A stretch of DNA of 64,000 nucleotides from Pedobacter cryoconitis (GTDB taxonomy: Bacteria; Bacteroidota; Bacteroidia; Sphingobacteriales; Sphingobacteriaceae). The position numbers were made by a program, and so were the translations under genes. The DNA lies in the NCBI RefSeq assembly GCF_003259615.1, contig NZ_QLLR01000013.1, positions 1 through 64,000 on the forward strand. The letters are read 5' to 3'. Below are positions 1 through 7,701 of the stretch, in pieces (the first letter of the stretch is position 1; each line of letters opens with the position of its first letter). Under the pieces are notes generated by a model. It made no database searches, had not been told where the DNA came from, and saw nothing but the letters and a program-made list of their open reading frames with translations.

Positions 1-380
1 AGATCTGTTATTTGAGCGTTATCCGGATCTGAAGCAGGCCTATGATTTAAGTATGAACCTTAGCAATATCTTTGAAAAAACTACCGATAAAGTGTATGGT
101 TTGGCCAGGCTGGCCAGATGGCACGAAAAGGTAAGGCAAGCGCGATTTAAAGCTTTTAATACCATTTCAAGAACCATTGAAAATCACTATCAAACGATCT
201 TGAATTATTTCGACAACAGATCTACCAATGCTTCTGCCGAAGCTTTCAATGCCAAACTCAAAGCTTTTAGATCCCAATTCAGGGGGGTGAGAAATATCGA
301 ATTTTTCTTGTACAGACTATCTCAGATTTACGCCTAACTTAATTCAGCCCCACAAGTTTTGGTATTGATCCTTAAATAGC
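1..380 (+). mobile_element. Right part of an insertion sequence, left part outside window
   Basis: The transposase fragment is followed by about 40 bases (338-380) that hold no gene and probably include the right end of the element. The inverted-repeat partner would lie outside the window, so the exact boundary and any target duplication cannot be fixed. Confidence 0.35.
2..337 (+). CDS. IS transposase, C-terminal fragment (ISAon1/ISL3-like), cut by window edge
   Basis: The reading frame is open from the first bases of the window to the TAA at 335-337, so only the C-terminal 111 residues are visible and the true start lies upstream. The visible part is rich in basic and aromatic residues. 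It contains an N-A-S-A-E-A-F-N-A-K segment followed by R-S-Q-F-R-G-V-R-N and F-F-L-Y-R-L, the pattern of the C-terminal end of ISL3-like DDE transposases (in Bacteroidota often named ISAon1 family), where the glutamate is the last catalytic acid. The family name is from memory. It cannot be told here whether the element is intact. Confidence 0.75.
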   Translation, partial: DLLFERYPDLKQAYDLSMNLSNIFEKTTDKVYGLARLARWHEKVRQARFKAFNTISRTIENHYQTILNYFDNRSTNASAEAFNAKLKAFRSQFRGVRNIEFFLYRLSQIYA

Positions 381-472
381 TGTGTCATGCTGATCGCATT
401 ACTTATAGGCTACCTGATACGTTCAGGCAAACTGCCTGCCTTGCAGCGCATGAAACTAAACCCTTTTATACA

Positions 473-498
473 AAAAAGAGCCGGATAAAATCCGGCTC
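473..498 (-). terminator. Intrinsic terminator of the 532-1014 gene
   Basis: A perfect 9-bp stem, GAGCCGGAT (478-486) and ATCCGGCTC (490-498), has a 3-nt loop. Read on the minus strand it is followed by six T residues (plus-strand A run 473-477). It lies 34 bases beyond the stop codon of the minus-strand gene. Confidence 0.85.
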
Positions 499-531
499 CC
501 ATTATGATATTAAAACGTGTTGTAATATTAT

Positions 532-1014
532 CTATTGAACAACTACACCATCTTTATTGATTTTGATGAAGGCTTTTTCAGTACCTTTTGTCACATCAAT
601 TTGGTAGAATTGTGATTTATCTGCTGCAGTTACTAAAAACGCTGTTGTTGGTGTCCAGTCTTTGTAAGCATCTGCTTTTAAAGTTGTAGTTACTGGTGCA
701 GGAAGTTGTTCTAGTTTCACAGGTACTTTTTGTGAACTGTCTTGTTTAACTTTCATTGTACTATCTGTTTTCATGGTAGCTGCGCTGTCCATTTTCATAG
801 TAGATGCACTATCTGTTCTCCTAGTAGCTGCGCTGTCTGTGTTCATTGCAAACACACTGTCCATTTTCATAGTAGCTGCACTGTCTGTTTTCATGGTAGC
901 TGCGCTATCCATTTTTAGTGTAGCTGTTAACGGAGTTTTAGTTTCTGATGCTTTTACTGTTGATATACCTGTAATTGCTAATAATGCTGCGGCTGTTAAA
1001 ATGATATTTTTCAT
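532..1014 (-). CDS. Secreted repeat protein of unknown function
   Basis: The 160-residue protein starts with a clear Sec signal peptide (charged M-K-N, hydrophobic core, cleavage near A-S-E about residue 23). Residues about 35-90 are a low-complexity array with an 8-residue period, D-S-A-A-T-M-K-(T/M), rich in Asp, Ser, Thr and Met. The last 60 residues look like a small folded domain containing D-W-T-P-T-T-A-F-L-V-T and Y-Q-I-D-V-T, ending in I-N-K-D-G-V-V-V-Q. I recognise no family. The repeats are also visible as 24-nt tandem DNA repeats, so copy number may vary between strains. It is a single-gene unit with its own terminator. A plus-strand ORF across the repeats is an antisense shadow. 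Confidence 0.8.
   Translation of the reverse strand: MKNIILTAAALLAITGISTVKASETKTPLTATLKMDSAATMKTDSAATMKMDSVFAMNTDSAATRRTDSASTMKMDSAATMKTDSTMKVKQDSSQKVPVKLEQLPAPVTTTLKADAYKDWTPTTAFLVTAADKSQFYQIDVTKGTEKAFIKINKDGVVVQ
777..920. repeat. Six 24-bp tandem repeats inside the secreted protein gene
   Basis: Six units of 24 bp start at 777, 801, 825, 849, 873 and 897, each beginning with a tagctgc- or tagatgc-like sequence, with one diverged unit at 849. A shorter degenerate unit precedes them. They keep frame and encode the D-S-A-A-T-M-K-T repeat. Confidence 0.85.
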
Positions 1015-1239
1015 AATTTTAAGATTTGTGTTTAAGCATTCGAAATTTTCAATTCTGGTAAATCTATATTTCGCTACTGTTGTGTATATAATTCAGTTAT
1101 TTAATCTGAATGGTATAGTTTCATAATGATGCCAAAAGCCGGCACACTAAACAACATTCTGAAAATCAACTAATTAATAATTAAGCTTATGAAAAATATT
1201 GGGGAATAACGCTACAGTTTGATGAAACAGGTAACAAAG

Positions 1240-1267
1240 AAAAATGCTGACATCCATCAGCATTTTT
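1240..1267 (+). terminator. Orphan intrinsic terminator hairpin
   Basis: A perfect 11-bp stem, AAAAATGCTGA (1240-1250) and TCAGCATTTTT (1257-1267), has a 6-nt loop and continues into a run of T. No gene ends just before it on either strand, so it may end a small RNA transcribed from about 1100-1240, or it may be a remnant. Confidence 0.75.
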
Positions 1268-1520
1268 TTATTAACTACCTATTTATAAGCCGAAGCCTAT
1301 TTCTTGCGCAGTTATTAAACTGCATATTTTTAAAATTTGATCTGTTAATTAGTTTAACAGAATTCAAATGAAAAACATGAGTAATAATTCAAACATTTGA
1401 GAGCGAATTATAACCATTGAGTGTTTTAAACCTGACTGAAAATAAAGATATAACTTTTTTATAAAAATGATAAACAATCTATATAATTTTTGATATAAAA
1501 ATGATTTAGCGCATCTATTG

Positions 1521-1534
1521 GGGACATCTGTCCC
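1521..1534. promoter_or_regulatory. Palindrome upstream of the YceH-type gene
   Basis: GGGACA-TC-TGTCCC is a perfect inverted repeat 65 bases before the start codon at 1599. It could be an operator; nothing ties it to a particular regulator. Confidence 0.3.
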
Positions 1535-1598
1535 TTTATAATAATATAATTTAATAAAATTTACATCAAATATTAACTGCTTCTTCTATATTTATTAC

Positions 1599-2240
1599 AT
1601 GGAAAATAACCAGCCTTTAATTCTATTAAACGCAGCAGAACAGCGTGTTTTAGGTGTATTACTAGAAAAAAGCAGAACTACACCAGACTATTATCCCATG
1701 ACGATTTCTGCGTTGACTACTGCCTGCAATCAGAAAACATCAAGAAATCCTATTGTCAATTATGATGAAGAAACGGTTACCCTGACTTTAAACACTTTAA
1801 AAATTAAAGGTTTAACCAGTACAGCTATGGGTGGCAGCAGCAGAAGCACAAAATATAAGCACAATCTTGCTATTGCCTATCCCCTGATCCCGGCCGAACT
1901 GGCAGTAATTTGTTTATTGCTGTTACGTGGCCCATTAACTCCTGGTGAAATCAATACGAACTCGGCAAGATTATATGAATTTGAAACTATCGAAGAAGTG
2001 CAGGAAATCTTGCATAAGCTGGCACAGGAAGAACCTTTTTATGTAAAACAGCTGGCTAAAAAACCGGGACAAAAAGAAGTGAGATATAAACATTTGTTTG
2101 GGGGCGACATAGAGGAAGAGGAAATTTCTGAGCCTGAAACCGTTCAACAATCTTCTCCTGACCTGGAAAACAGGGTCATTAAACTGGAACAGGAACTAGA
2201 AGAAGTAAAGGAAATGCTGAACCTGCTAATGAGTCAATAA
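1599..2240 (+). CDS. YceH/DUF480-family protein (UPF0502)
   Basis: The 213-residue protein has the typical YceH start, L-N-A-A-E-Q-R-V-L-G-V-L-L-E-K with P-D-Y-Y-P-M-T, then S-L-T/A-L-T-x-A-C-N-Q-K-T-S-R-N-P. This is a DUF480 double winged-helix module covering about residues 5-165. The last 30 residues form an acidic coiled coil (E-N-R-V-I-K-L-E-Q-E-L-E-E-V-K). Length agrees with the family (about 210-220). The role is poorly known; the fold suggests nucleic-acid binding. The ATG at 1599 begins directly at the conserved N-terminus. The next gene starts 29 bases later and may be cotranscribed. Confidence 0.9.
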   Translation: MENNQPLILLNAAEQRVLGVLLEKSRTTPDYYPMTISALTTACNQKTSRNPIVNYDEETVTLTLNTLKIKGLTSTAMGGSSRSTKYKHNLAIAYPLIPAELAVICLLLLRGPLTPGEINTNSARLYEFETIEEVQEILHKLAQEEPFYVKQLAKKPGQKEVRYKHLFGGDIEEEEISEPETVQQSSPDLENRVIKLEQELEEVKEMLNLLMSQ

Positions 2241-2269
2241 TATATTTTCTACATTCGTAAAAAAAATAA

Positions 2270-3190
2270 ATGACTACTATAGCGCCGATCATCCTTTTTG
2301 TCTATAACCGTTTATCGCATACCCAACAGACTATAGCTGCACTGAAAGAAAATTTACTAGCAAAAGATAGTGAATTGTATATCTATGCTGATGCTGCAAA
2401 AGATACTGCAGCAGAGGATAAAGTTACTGCACTTAGAAGTTATCTGACCAGTATAACAGGTTTCAAAAATATTCATATTTGTTTACGTGAGACTAATCTG
2501 GGCGTGGATGAAAATACGATTCAGGGTGTAACTGAGGTGATCAATAAACATGGTAAAGCAATTGTACTGGAGGATGATCTGGTTACTTCCCCCTGGTTTT
2601 TAAAATTTATGAACGAAGGCCTGGATTTTTACGAAAACCAGGATAAAGTTGCTTCTATACATGGTTATGTTTTTCCTGTTCCGCAAAAGCTCAAAGACGT
2701 TTTCTTTATTAAGGGGGCCGATTGCTGGGGCTGGGCAACATGGAAGAGAGCGTGGGACTTATTTGAGCACGATGGGGCAAAATTATTGGAAAAAATTATA
2801 GCGCAGGATCTTCAGCAAGAGTTCGATTTTGACAACTCTTATCCTTATGTTAAAGCATTGGAGCAGCAGGCAACTGGCAATACCACGCATTGGGACATCA
2901 GGTGGTATGCTTCTGCATTTCTTTCAGAAAAATTAACGCTCTATCCTGGCCAATCATTAGTCAGAAACATTGGTCATGATGCCAGTGGAACACATTGCGG
3001 ACAAAGTAATAGTTATGACGTGACACTGTCTGATTCTGCAATAATGGTAGAAACTGAGATTATTGCAGATCCGCAGGCCTATCTTGCATTTGCAGATTTC
3101 ATGAGAAACCTGAACCAGCCTGCGCGCCGTAAAAATATAGCTTCAAGACTTTTTAAACAATTGAAAACATCAATCGGCCGTCGATTTTAA
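2270..3190 (+). CDS. Glycosyltransferase, GT-A fold (GNT-I/GT2-like)
   Basis: The 306-residue protein opens with P-I-I-L-F-V-Y-N-R-L, the usual beginning of a GT-A nucleotide-sugar domain. Near residue 100 it has L-E-D-D-L-V-T-S-P-W-F, where the E-D-D is the metal/nucleotide-sugar site, and C-W-G-W-A-T-W-K-R-A-W near residue 153. That arrangement is typical of bacterial proteins related to GNT-I-like sugar transferases. There are no membrane segments, so it is probably cytoplasmic. Donor and acceptor cannot be read from the sequence. Its end overlaps by 4 bases with the convergent hydrolase gene at 3187. Confidence 0.85.
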   Translation: MTTIAPIILFVYNRLSHTQQTIAALKENLLAKDSELYIYADAAKDTAAEDKVTALRSYLTSITGFKNIHICLRETNLGVDENTIQGVTEVINKHGKAIVLEDDLVTSPWFLKFMNEGLDFYENQDKVASIHGYVFPVPQKLKDVFFIKGADCWGWATWKRAWDLFEHDGAKLLEKIIAQDLQQEFDFDNSYPYVKALEQQATGNTTHWDIRWYASAFLSEKLTLYPGQSLVRNIGHDASGTHCGQSNSYDVTLSDSAIMVETEIIADPQAYLAFADFMRNLNQPARRKNIASRLFKQLKTSIGRRF

Positions 3191-3954
3191 GGGATTGCTC
3201 CGGTTAATTCCGATGGATCATGATAACCAAAAAGTTCTATTTCCTCCGCGTATTTTTGAGCAAACATCCTGAGGTTTTCCAAAGATGTGATACGTTGTTT
3301 ATTGTCCATAGCCATTAATGCAGCCAGTTCTTCCACCGGATGAGCTGTTGTAAAAAGTTCTTCTCTTAAATAATAAGCATCACCAACGTATAACAGCCAT
3401 TTATCTTTTTGCTGAATCGCAACGCCGCAGTGTCCTAAAGTATGTCCTGGAAGAAATACTAAATAAACTGCTGATTCAAAATTCAGGTCTGCACGTTTTG
3501 CGGCCAAACCGAACCAGCTTTCATCAAATTCAGGGTATAGCTTTAATAAAGGCCGATGTGCGAATTGCTGAGGGCGATAGCGCGAATGGCCTTCCAGAAA
3601 ACTTTGTAGTTCAATGGCAGACAGATGTACTGTGGCTTGAGGAAAATCTGCGAGCCCGCCGATATGATCCGGGTCAAGATGGCTTATAATACAATGTTTA
3701 ACGTCATCCTTCGAAAATCCTAATCTTTCAATTTTTGAAATAGCGGTTTCCGAAATGTTAAAATTAAAACCTGCCTGGTTAATGATTGTTTTGCCAATTC
3801 TTTCCAGCGGATGTAAAATATCCTGAATACCTATTCCGGTATCCACGAGCGCAAGACCGTTTGCGTCTTCCAATAATAAACAGTGACACAACACTTTAAG
3901 ACTTTCAGGATCTCTTTGTAAAGAGCCGCAATTGATATGATGTATTTTAACCAT
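3187..3954 (-). CDS. Metallo-beta-lactamase-fold hydrolase (AHL-lactonase-like)
   Basis: The 255-residue protein carries the zinc motif H-L-D-P-D-H-I-G-G at residues 92-100 (the H-x-D-x-D-H form found in N-acyl-homoserine lactonases and relatives), L-P-G-H-T-L-G-H at about 170-177 and V-G-D-A at about 190. Length and spacing resemble the AttM/AiiB-type lactonase branch of the superfamily. The substrate is not determined by these motifs, and other lactones or esters are possible. There is no signal peptide. It is convergent with the glycosyltransferase and separated by 65 bases from the AraC regulator downstream of 4859 on the same strand. Confidence 0.85.
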   Translation of the reverse strand: MVKIHHINCGSLQRDPESLKVLCHCLLLEDANGLALVDTGIGIQDILHPLERIGKTIINQAGFNFNISETAISKIERLGFSKDDVKHCIISHLDPDHIGGLADFPQATVHLSAIELQSFLEGHSRYRPQQFAHRPLLKLYPEFDESWFGLAAKRADLNFESAVYLVFLPGHTLGHCGVAIQQKDKWLLYVGDAYYLREELFTTAHPVEELAALMAMDNKQRITSLENLRMFAQKYAEEIELFGYHDPSELTGAIP

Positions 3955-4019
3955 GAGCTGAAATTTTTATTCAAAACTCTGAAATTACTGCTGGTTGTGA
4001 TAGCATAAAACCGACAGAT

Positions 4020-4859
4020 TTAAACCAATAAAATCCGCTGAGGAATATTTTGATGAATATGCCCGGATAGCAGGTGCTGATTTTGTTTTTTTATCTTCAG
4101 GTATGAATTCGGCGTAAGACCAGCATATTGTTTGAATTCCCGGATAAAATGAGATTGATCTGCGAATCCTGATTGGTATGCAACATCAGAAAGGTTTTCC
4201 GTGGTATGGAGATTAAGTTTTGACAAGGATCTTTGAAACCTGAGGATTTTGGAATATTGGTAGGGACTAACACCTGTCGTCTGCTTAAAACGGCGTTCAA
4301 ACTGCCTTTCGCTCAGTTGGTAATGTTTGCTTAAATCACGGATTAAACTACCAGGGTTGTGACTGATTTGCCGAATCGAGTCTTTTATCAGCTGGTCTTC
4401 GCCACGGGCACAGTTGACTTTTTGAATAAGATAACGGGAAAGGAGCTGAATTGCGGTATCGGGGCCAGGCGTATGAAACAGTCTTTCATTTAGGGTAAAA
4501 GCGGTAAGATCGTCCATGGCGACCATTTTATTGGTAAATTCAGCACTGTCGATCTTAAAGAGCTGGTTCAATGCCCATGGATATAAACTTACACCTATAG
4601 CAGAAAACTGGTGATTGGTGTAATTGGTAAAAGCATGGGTTGAAAGGCCATATATAAATGAGGAAGGTAGTTTTTGCTGATCAGGGAGTTCCAGAACCTG
4701 CTGACCGTCATAGTGATGAAAGAGTAATCCGGGAAGACCATCAGGAAAAATCTGAAAACATTTGCTGCTATTATTCAGGGTATTAGCTTCCAGGCACCAG
4801 AAATACTTCACATGGTTGCGGAGAGCTTCCGGGGGATAAAAGTTATGAATAGCAGACAT
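4020..4859 (-). CDS. AraC-family transcriptional regulator
   Basis: The 279-residue protein has an AraC/XylS C-terminal region with two helix-turn-helix motifs at about residues 160-260, including L-S-E-R-Q-F-E-R-R-F-K and the signature D-V-A-Y-Q-S-G-F-A-D-Q-S-H-F-I-R-E-F-K. The N-terminal 150 residues resemble the DUF6597 sensor domain that often accompanies this DBD (F-P-D-G-x-P-G-L-L-F start). It lies upstream of and in the same direction as the MBL hydrolase gene (gap 65 bases), so that gene is a plausible target or operon partner. Confidence 0.9.
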   Translation of the reverse strand: MSAIHNFYPPEALRNHVKYFWCLEANTLNNSSKCFQIFPDGLPGLLFHHYDGQQVLELPDQQKLPSSFIYGLSTHAFTNYTNHQFSAIGVSLYPWALNQLFKIDSAEFTNKMVAMDDLTAFTLNERLFHTPGPDTAIQLLSRYLIQKVNCARGEDQLIKDSIRQISHNPGSLIRDLSKHYQLSERQFERRFKQTTGVSPYQYSKILRFQRSLSKLNLHTTENLSDVAYQSGFADQSHFIREFKQYAGLTPNSYLKIKKQNQHLLSGHIHQNIPQRILLV

Positions 4860-5060
4860 CAGTCGTTCATGTTTTTAAATCTAAACAATTAGTAGGTCTT
4901 ATCATAGTAAAAATTCAGGTTTTCTTAACTATTAGAAAACTACTGATCAGCTAAAAACAACATAATACATCTCATTACCAGTCAGATAATCAAGTACAAT
5001 ATTAATTATGAATTGTAAGATGAACTGTACATTTATCAAAGAGTTGCGGATTTTTATTGT

Positions 5061-5068
5061 TATTTTTG
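5061..5068 (+). promoter_or_regulatory. Candidate -7 box of the toxin-antitoxin operon
   Basis: TATTTTTG matches the Bacteroidota -7 consensus TAnnTTTG, 22 bases before the ATG at 5091. A TTG at 5044-5046 is 14 bases upstream, closer than the usual spacing, so the -33 element is uncertain. Confidence 0.45.
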
Positions 5069-5090
5069 TATAGAGCAGTTTTCTGTTAAC

Positions 5091-5351
5091 ATGCTTATTA
5101 AACTAAGAATTATGACAGTTGCGACAAAAAATATTATAGATACTTATTCTTATTTGTTTGAAGGATTAGATTCATTTACCAAATTAGAACTAATAGAACG
5201 CCTGACAAAGTCACTAAAGAAAGAAAAGAACACAAAGGAAAAAGAATTTTTCAAATCCTTTGGTGCATTTCCTGAAGATAAATCCGCTGAAACTATTACT
5301 GAAGAAATCAAGGCATCCAGAAGTTTCAAAGACAAAGACTTCAAATTTTAA
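5091..5351 (+). CDS. Putative type II antitoxin
   Basis: The small acidic/basic protein (86 residues from 5091, or 79 from the ATG at 5112) lies directly before a PIN-domain toxin. The C-terminal half, F-F-K-S-F-G-A-F-P-E-D-K-S-A-E-T-I then S-R-S-F-K-D-K-D-F, is the pattern of antitoxin tails that wrap around VapC toxins. The N-terminal half would be the DNA-binding or dimer region but shows no textbook motif. Stop and toxin start overlap as TAATG, which indicates translational coupling. Identification is by context plus the tail pattern. Confidence 0.75.
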   Translation: MLIKLRIMTVATKNIIDTYSYLFEGLDSFTKLELIERLTKSLKKEKNTKEKEFFKSFGAFPEDKSAETITEEIKASRSFKDKDFKF

Positions 5352-5752
5352 TGCAGTACCTCTTAGACACTAGTACTTGTGTATTCTATTTAAGGGGTAA
5401 ACTTGACCTTGTTTCTATAATAAGGGAAAAGGGAAGAAAGAACTTCTTCATTTCTGAAATTACTGTTGTCGAATTAAGATTTGGCGCAGAAAATAGTGAT
5501 AATCAGGAAAAAGCTCATAAGGCTGTTGATCATTTTGTTAATGGATTATCTATAATACCAATAATTGGCTCTATAAATCGCTATGCAAAAGAAAAAGTTC
5601 GTCTACGTAAAATGGGTAAACCAATTAATGATGAATTTGACTTATTAATTGGAGTGACATCTGTTGAGAATAATCTGATTTTGGTTACGGATAATGTGAA
5701 AGATTTTGAACGAATAGAAGATATTCAGATTGAAAATTGGTACCAGCGATAA
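5351..5752 (+). CDS. VapC-like PIN-domain toxin ribonuclease
   Basis: The 133-residue PIN protein has the expected acidic residues: D6 in Y-L-L-D-T-S, E41 in V-V-E-L-R-F-G, D94/D97 in N-D-E-F-D-L-L-I, and D114 in L-V-T-D-N-V-K-D-F. These bind the metal ions used to cleave RNA, which in VapC is usually initiator tRNA or rRNA. Length is normal for VapC. It overlaps the antitoxin stop codon by one base, so the two form a toxin-antitoxin operon. The last 70 bases before the convergent gene show no clear terminator. Confidence 0.92.
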   Translation: MQYLLDTSTCVFYLRGKLDLVSIIREKGRKNFFISEITVVELRFGAENSDNQEKAHKAVDHFVNGLSIIPIIGSINRYAKEKVRLRKMGKPINDEFDLLIGVTSVENNLILVTDNVKDFERIEDIQIENWYQR

Positions 5753-5822
5753 AAGTTACCGATATTTCTTAGCTTTTCTCCTCTCTCCATTCAAAAAAAT
5801 CTTAGTTAACAACCTTTGACAC

Positions 5823-6197
5823 CTAATCCAGCGAAACAAAAAGCTCAGACTGCGTTAGCCATTTCCCTTTAACTTTCCGCCACATCGCTGAATAATTACC
5901 TCTGAATTTTTCCGTTTTATAATTCCACTCCCCTGTTTCCCAGGCCAGCACCCCGCTATCTCCAATCGTAATCGCCGAAGGAATCCGTTCAAAAACAGGG
6001 CGGTCTTCCTGGAACATTTCTGTAAACACTTTCAGCAACAGTTTTTTCCCTGCATACTGACCACCTTCCCCAGAAATAACAATAATATCATCCATCCAAT
6101 ACTGTGCAACACCTGCTGCATCCCCTTTAAGAATCGCAGCATTCGAATTTTCACGGGAAACCCGGATACTATTAATCTCGTTTTGTTTTTGATCCAT
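5823..6197 (-). CDS. SnoaL/DUF4440-like NTF2-fold protein
   Basis: The ATG at 6197 gives a 124-residue protein; an upstream TTG at 6221 would add eight residues but is less likely. Sequence features are I-L-K-G-D-A-A-G-V-A-Q-Y-W-M-D-D near the N-terminus and W-E-T-G-E-W-N, then Y-S-A-M-W-R-K-V-K-G-K-W at the end. This is the usual layout of DUF4440/SnoaL-like cone-shaped domains of the NTF2 fold. Such proteins may be enzymes (isomerases, hydrolases) or ligand carriers. No catalytic assignment is possible. It is transcribed divergently from the prephenate dehydrogenase gene. Confidence 0.8.
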   Translation of the reverse strand: MDQKQNEINSIRVSRENSNAAILKGDAAGVAQYWMDDIIVISGEGGQYAGKKLLLKVFTEMFQEDRPVFERIPSAITIGDSGVLAWETGEWNYKTEKFRGNYSAMWRKVKGKWLTQSELFVSLD

Positions 6198-6428
6198 CCT
6201 GAATATATTTGCTGTGTTCAAACGGTTTCCCCAATACTTAGTAAGCCTGTAAAAAGGATACTATAAAAAAATACACGCCTGCTTATTTTATAAATAAAGT
6301 ACAAATATAAATCATTACATAAAAAAACTTCTTTACAAATAATTACTACCCTGACTCTTGCGATAAAAATGACGATAATCGTTCCGTTTTCCGCATAATT
6401 TCGCTTATTTGCCGTATATAATATTGAA

Positions 6429-7691
6429 ATGGATATAGGAATTATTGGCCTGGGGGACATGGGCAAACTTTATGCAAAACATTTTGCTAAAGCAGGACAT
6501 CGGGTTTGCGGTGCTGATCTCCCGGTCTTCAGAGAAAAGCTGGAAGAGGAATTGTCTCCTTTAGGTATAGAAGTATTAATCGACGGAAATGCGGTATCCC
6601 GCAAATGCGACGTGATATTTTATGCCGTGGAAGCTGAAAAAATAGCAGAAGTAGTTGCCCTTTATGGAGCTTCCACCAAATATGGCGCTATCGTTGCCGG
6701 CCAGACTTCTGTAAAACATCCTGAGATCGCCGCCTTTGAACAATATTTACCGAAGGATGTCAATATTATTACCTGCCATTCCTTACACGGCCCCGGCTTT
6801 GACCCTAAAGGACAAACGCTAATCGTTATCCCACACCGCTGTGATGCAGCTGCTTATACCCGAATGACAGATCTGCTGGAAGTTTTAGGTTCTGACATCG
6901 TAGAAATGAAAGATTACCATGAACACGACAAAATCGTAGCCGATACACAGGCAGTCACCCACATGGGTTTTGAAAGTATGGGCACAGCATGGAAAGAAGC
7001 GGGATTCTTCCCCTGGGAAAACCCATCTTACCTGGGTGGAATCGATAATGTAAAGATTTTAACGATGCTGCGGATTTTCAGTTACAAATCTCACATCTAT
7101 GCAGGTCTGGCTATTATGAATCCATATGCACGCCACCAGATCAAGCGTTACGCACAATCAGAATCAGAGCTTTTCAAGCTGATGATTATGGAGAAAGAAA
7201 CAGAATTCCGCCAGCGTATTAAAGAAGTTAAGAATTTTCTTTTTCCTGAGGACAAACAATTTCTGCTCCTGGACAACCAGATCATGAAAGAATTTTCCCT
7301 TTCAGGAACCGGAGCACCACATACGCCAAATTCACATTTAAGCCTGCTCAGCATGGCTGATGCCTGGTATCACCTGAAAATCAATCCATACGACAACCTG
7401 ATTTGTCAGACTCCCCCCTTCCGTTTACGTCTGGGCATTGTAGAATACCTGTTCAGAAACGAAGAGTTATTGGAAGAATCTATTGCCGCTGCCCTTTATG
7501 ACAAGCAGATCCGGGCAGATGATCTGGAATTCCACTCTTCGGTAAGGGAATGGTCATCTATTATTGGTTATGGAGATATTAACGGCTATAAACAACATTT
7601 TGATCAGACTAAAAACTTCTTTAATGACAGATTGGAACAAGGCAGATTACAAAGTGCAGAATTAATCACCCGGTTAAACAGAAATTCATAA
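6429..7691 (+). CDS. Prephenate dehydrogenase, fungal Tyr1-like type
   Basis: The 420-residue protein begins with a Rossmann motif, G-I-I-G-L-G-D-M-G (residues 4-12). Several segments match what I recall of yeast Tyr1: I-V-A-G-Q-T-S-V-K, H-S-L-H-G-P, A-D-T-Q-A-V-T-H, S-M-G-T-A-W, L-R-I-F-S-Y-K-S-H-I-Y-A-G-L-A-I-x-N-P, P-N-S-H-L-S-L-L, I-N-P-Y-D-N-L-I-C-x-T-P-x-F-R and D-D-L-E-F-H-x-x-x-R-E-W-S-S. Length is also close to Tyr1 (about 450) and much longer than standard bacterial TyrA (about 280-300). The predicted reaction is NAD(P)-dependent oxidative decarboxylation of prephenate to 4-hydroxyphenylpyruvate in tyrosine synthesis. No chorismate mutase or ACT domain is visible. The histidine kinase gene follows after 10 bases. 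Confidence 0.85.
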   Translation: MDIGIIGLGDMGKLYAKHFAKAGHRVCGADLPVFREKLEEELSPLGIEVLIDGNAVSRKCDVIFYAVEAEKIAEVVALYGASTKYGAIVAGQTSVKHPEIAAFEQYLPKDVNIITCHSLHGPGFDPKGQTLIVIPHRCDAAAYTRMTDLLEVLGSDIVEMKDYHEHDKIVADTQAVTHMGFESMGTAWKEAGFFPWENPSYLGGIDNVKILTMLRIFSYKSHIYAGLAIMNPYARHQIKRYAQSESELFKLMIMEKETEFRQRIKEVKNFLFPEDKQFLLLDNQIMKEFSLSGTGAPHTPNSHLSLLSMADAWYHLKINPYDNLICQTPPFRLRLGIVEYLFRNEELLEESIAAALYDKQIRADDLEFHSSVREWSSIIGYGDINGYKQHFDQTKNFFNDRLEQGRLQSAELITRLNRNS

Positions 7692-7701
7692 ATAGCATTA
7701 C

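Larger units (their letters stand above)
1015..1598. other. Intergenic region, 584 bp, without a convincing gene
   Basis: AT-rich spacer between the divergent 1014 and 1599 genes. It holds only tiny ORFs (for example a 15-codon one near 1125 and a 6-codon one near 1189), an orphan terminator-like hairpin at 1240-1267 and a short palindrome at 1521-1534. No tRNA or other known RNA was recognised. Confidence 0.6.

Noticed and set aside
773..1126. 117-codon plus-strand ORF over the 24-bp repeats
   Set aside because: It is antisense to the signal-peptide-bearing repeat protein and shows only repetitive hydrophobic residues forced by the repeat; the minus-strand gene has a terminator and a clear signal peptide.
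3498..3689. Plus-strand ORF inside the MBL hydrolase
   Set aside because: It lies wholly within the zinc-motif region of the minus-strand enzyme and has no recognisable domain.
5150..5344. Minus-strand ORF opposite the antitoxin
   Set aside because: It is a shadow of the antitoxin frame; the antitoxin is supported by the TAATG coupling with the PIN toxin.
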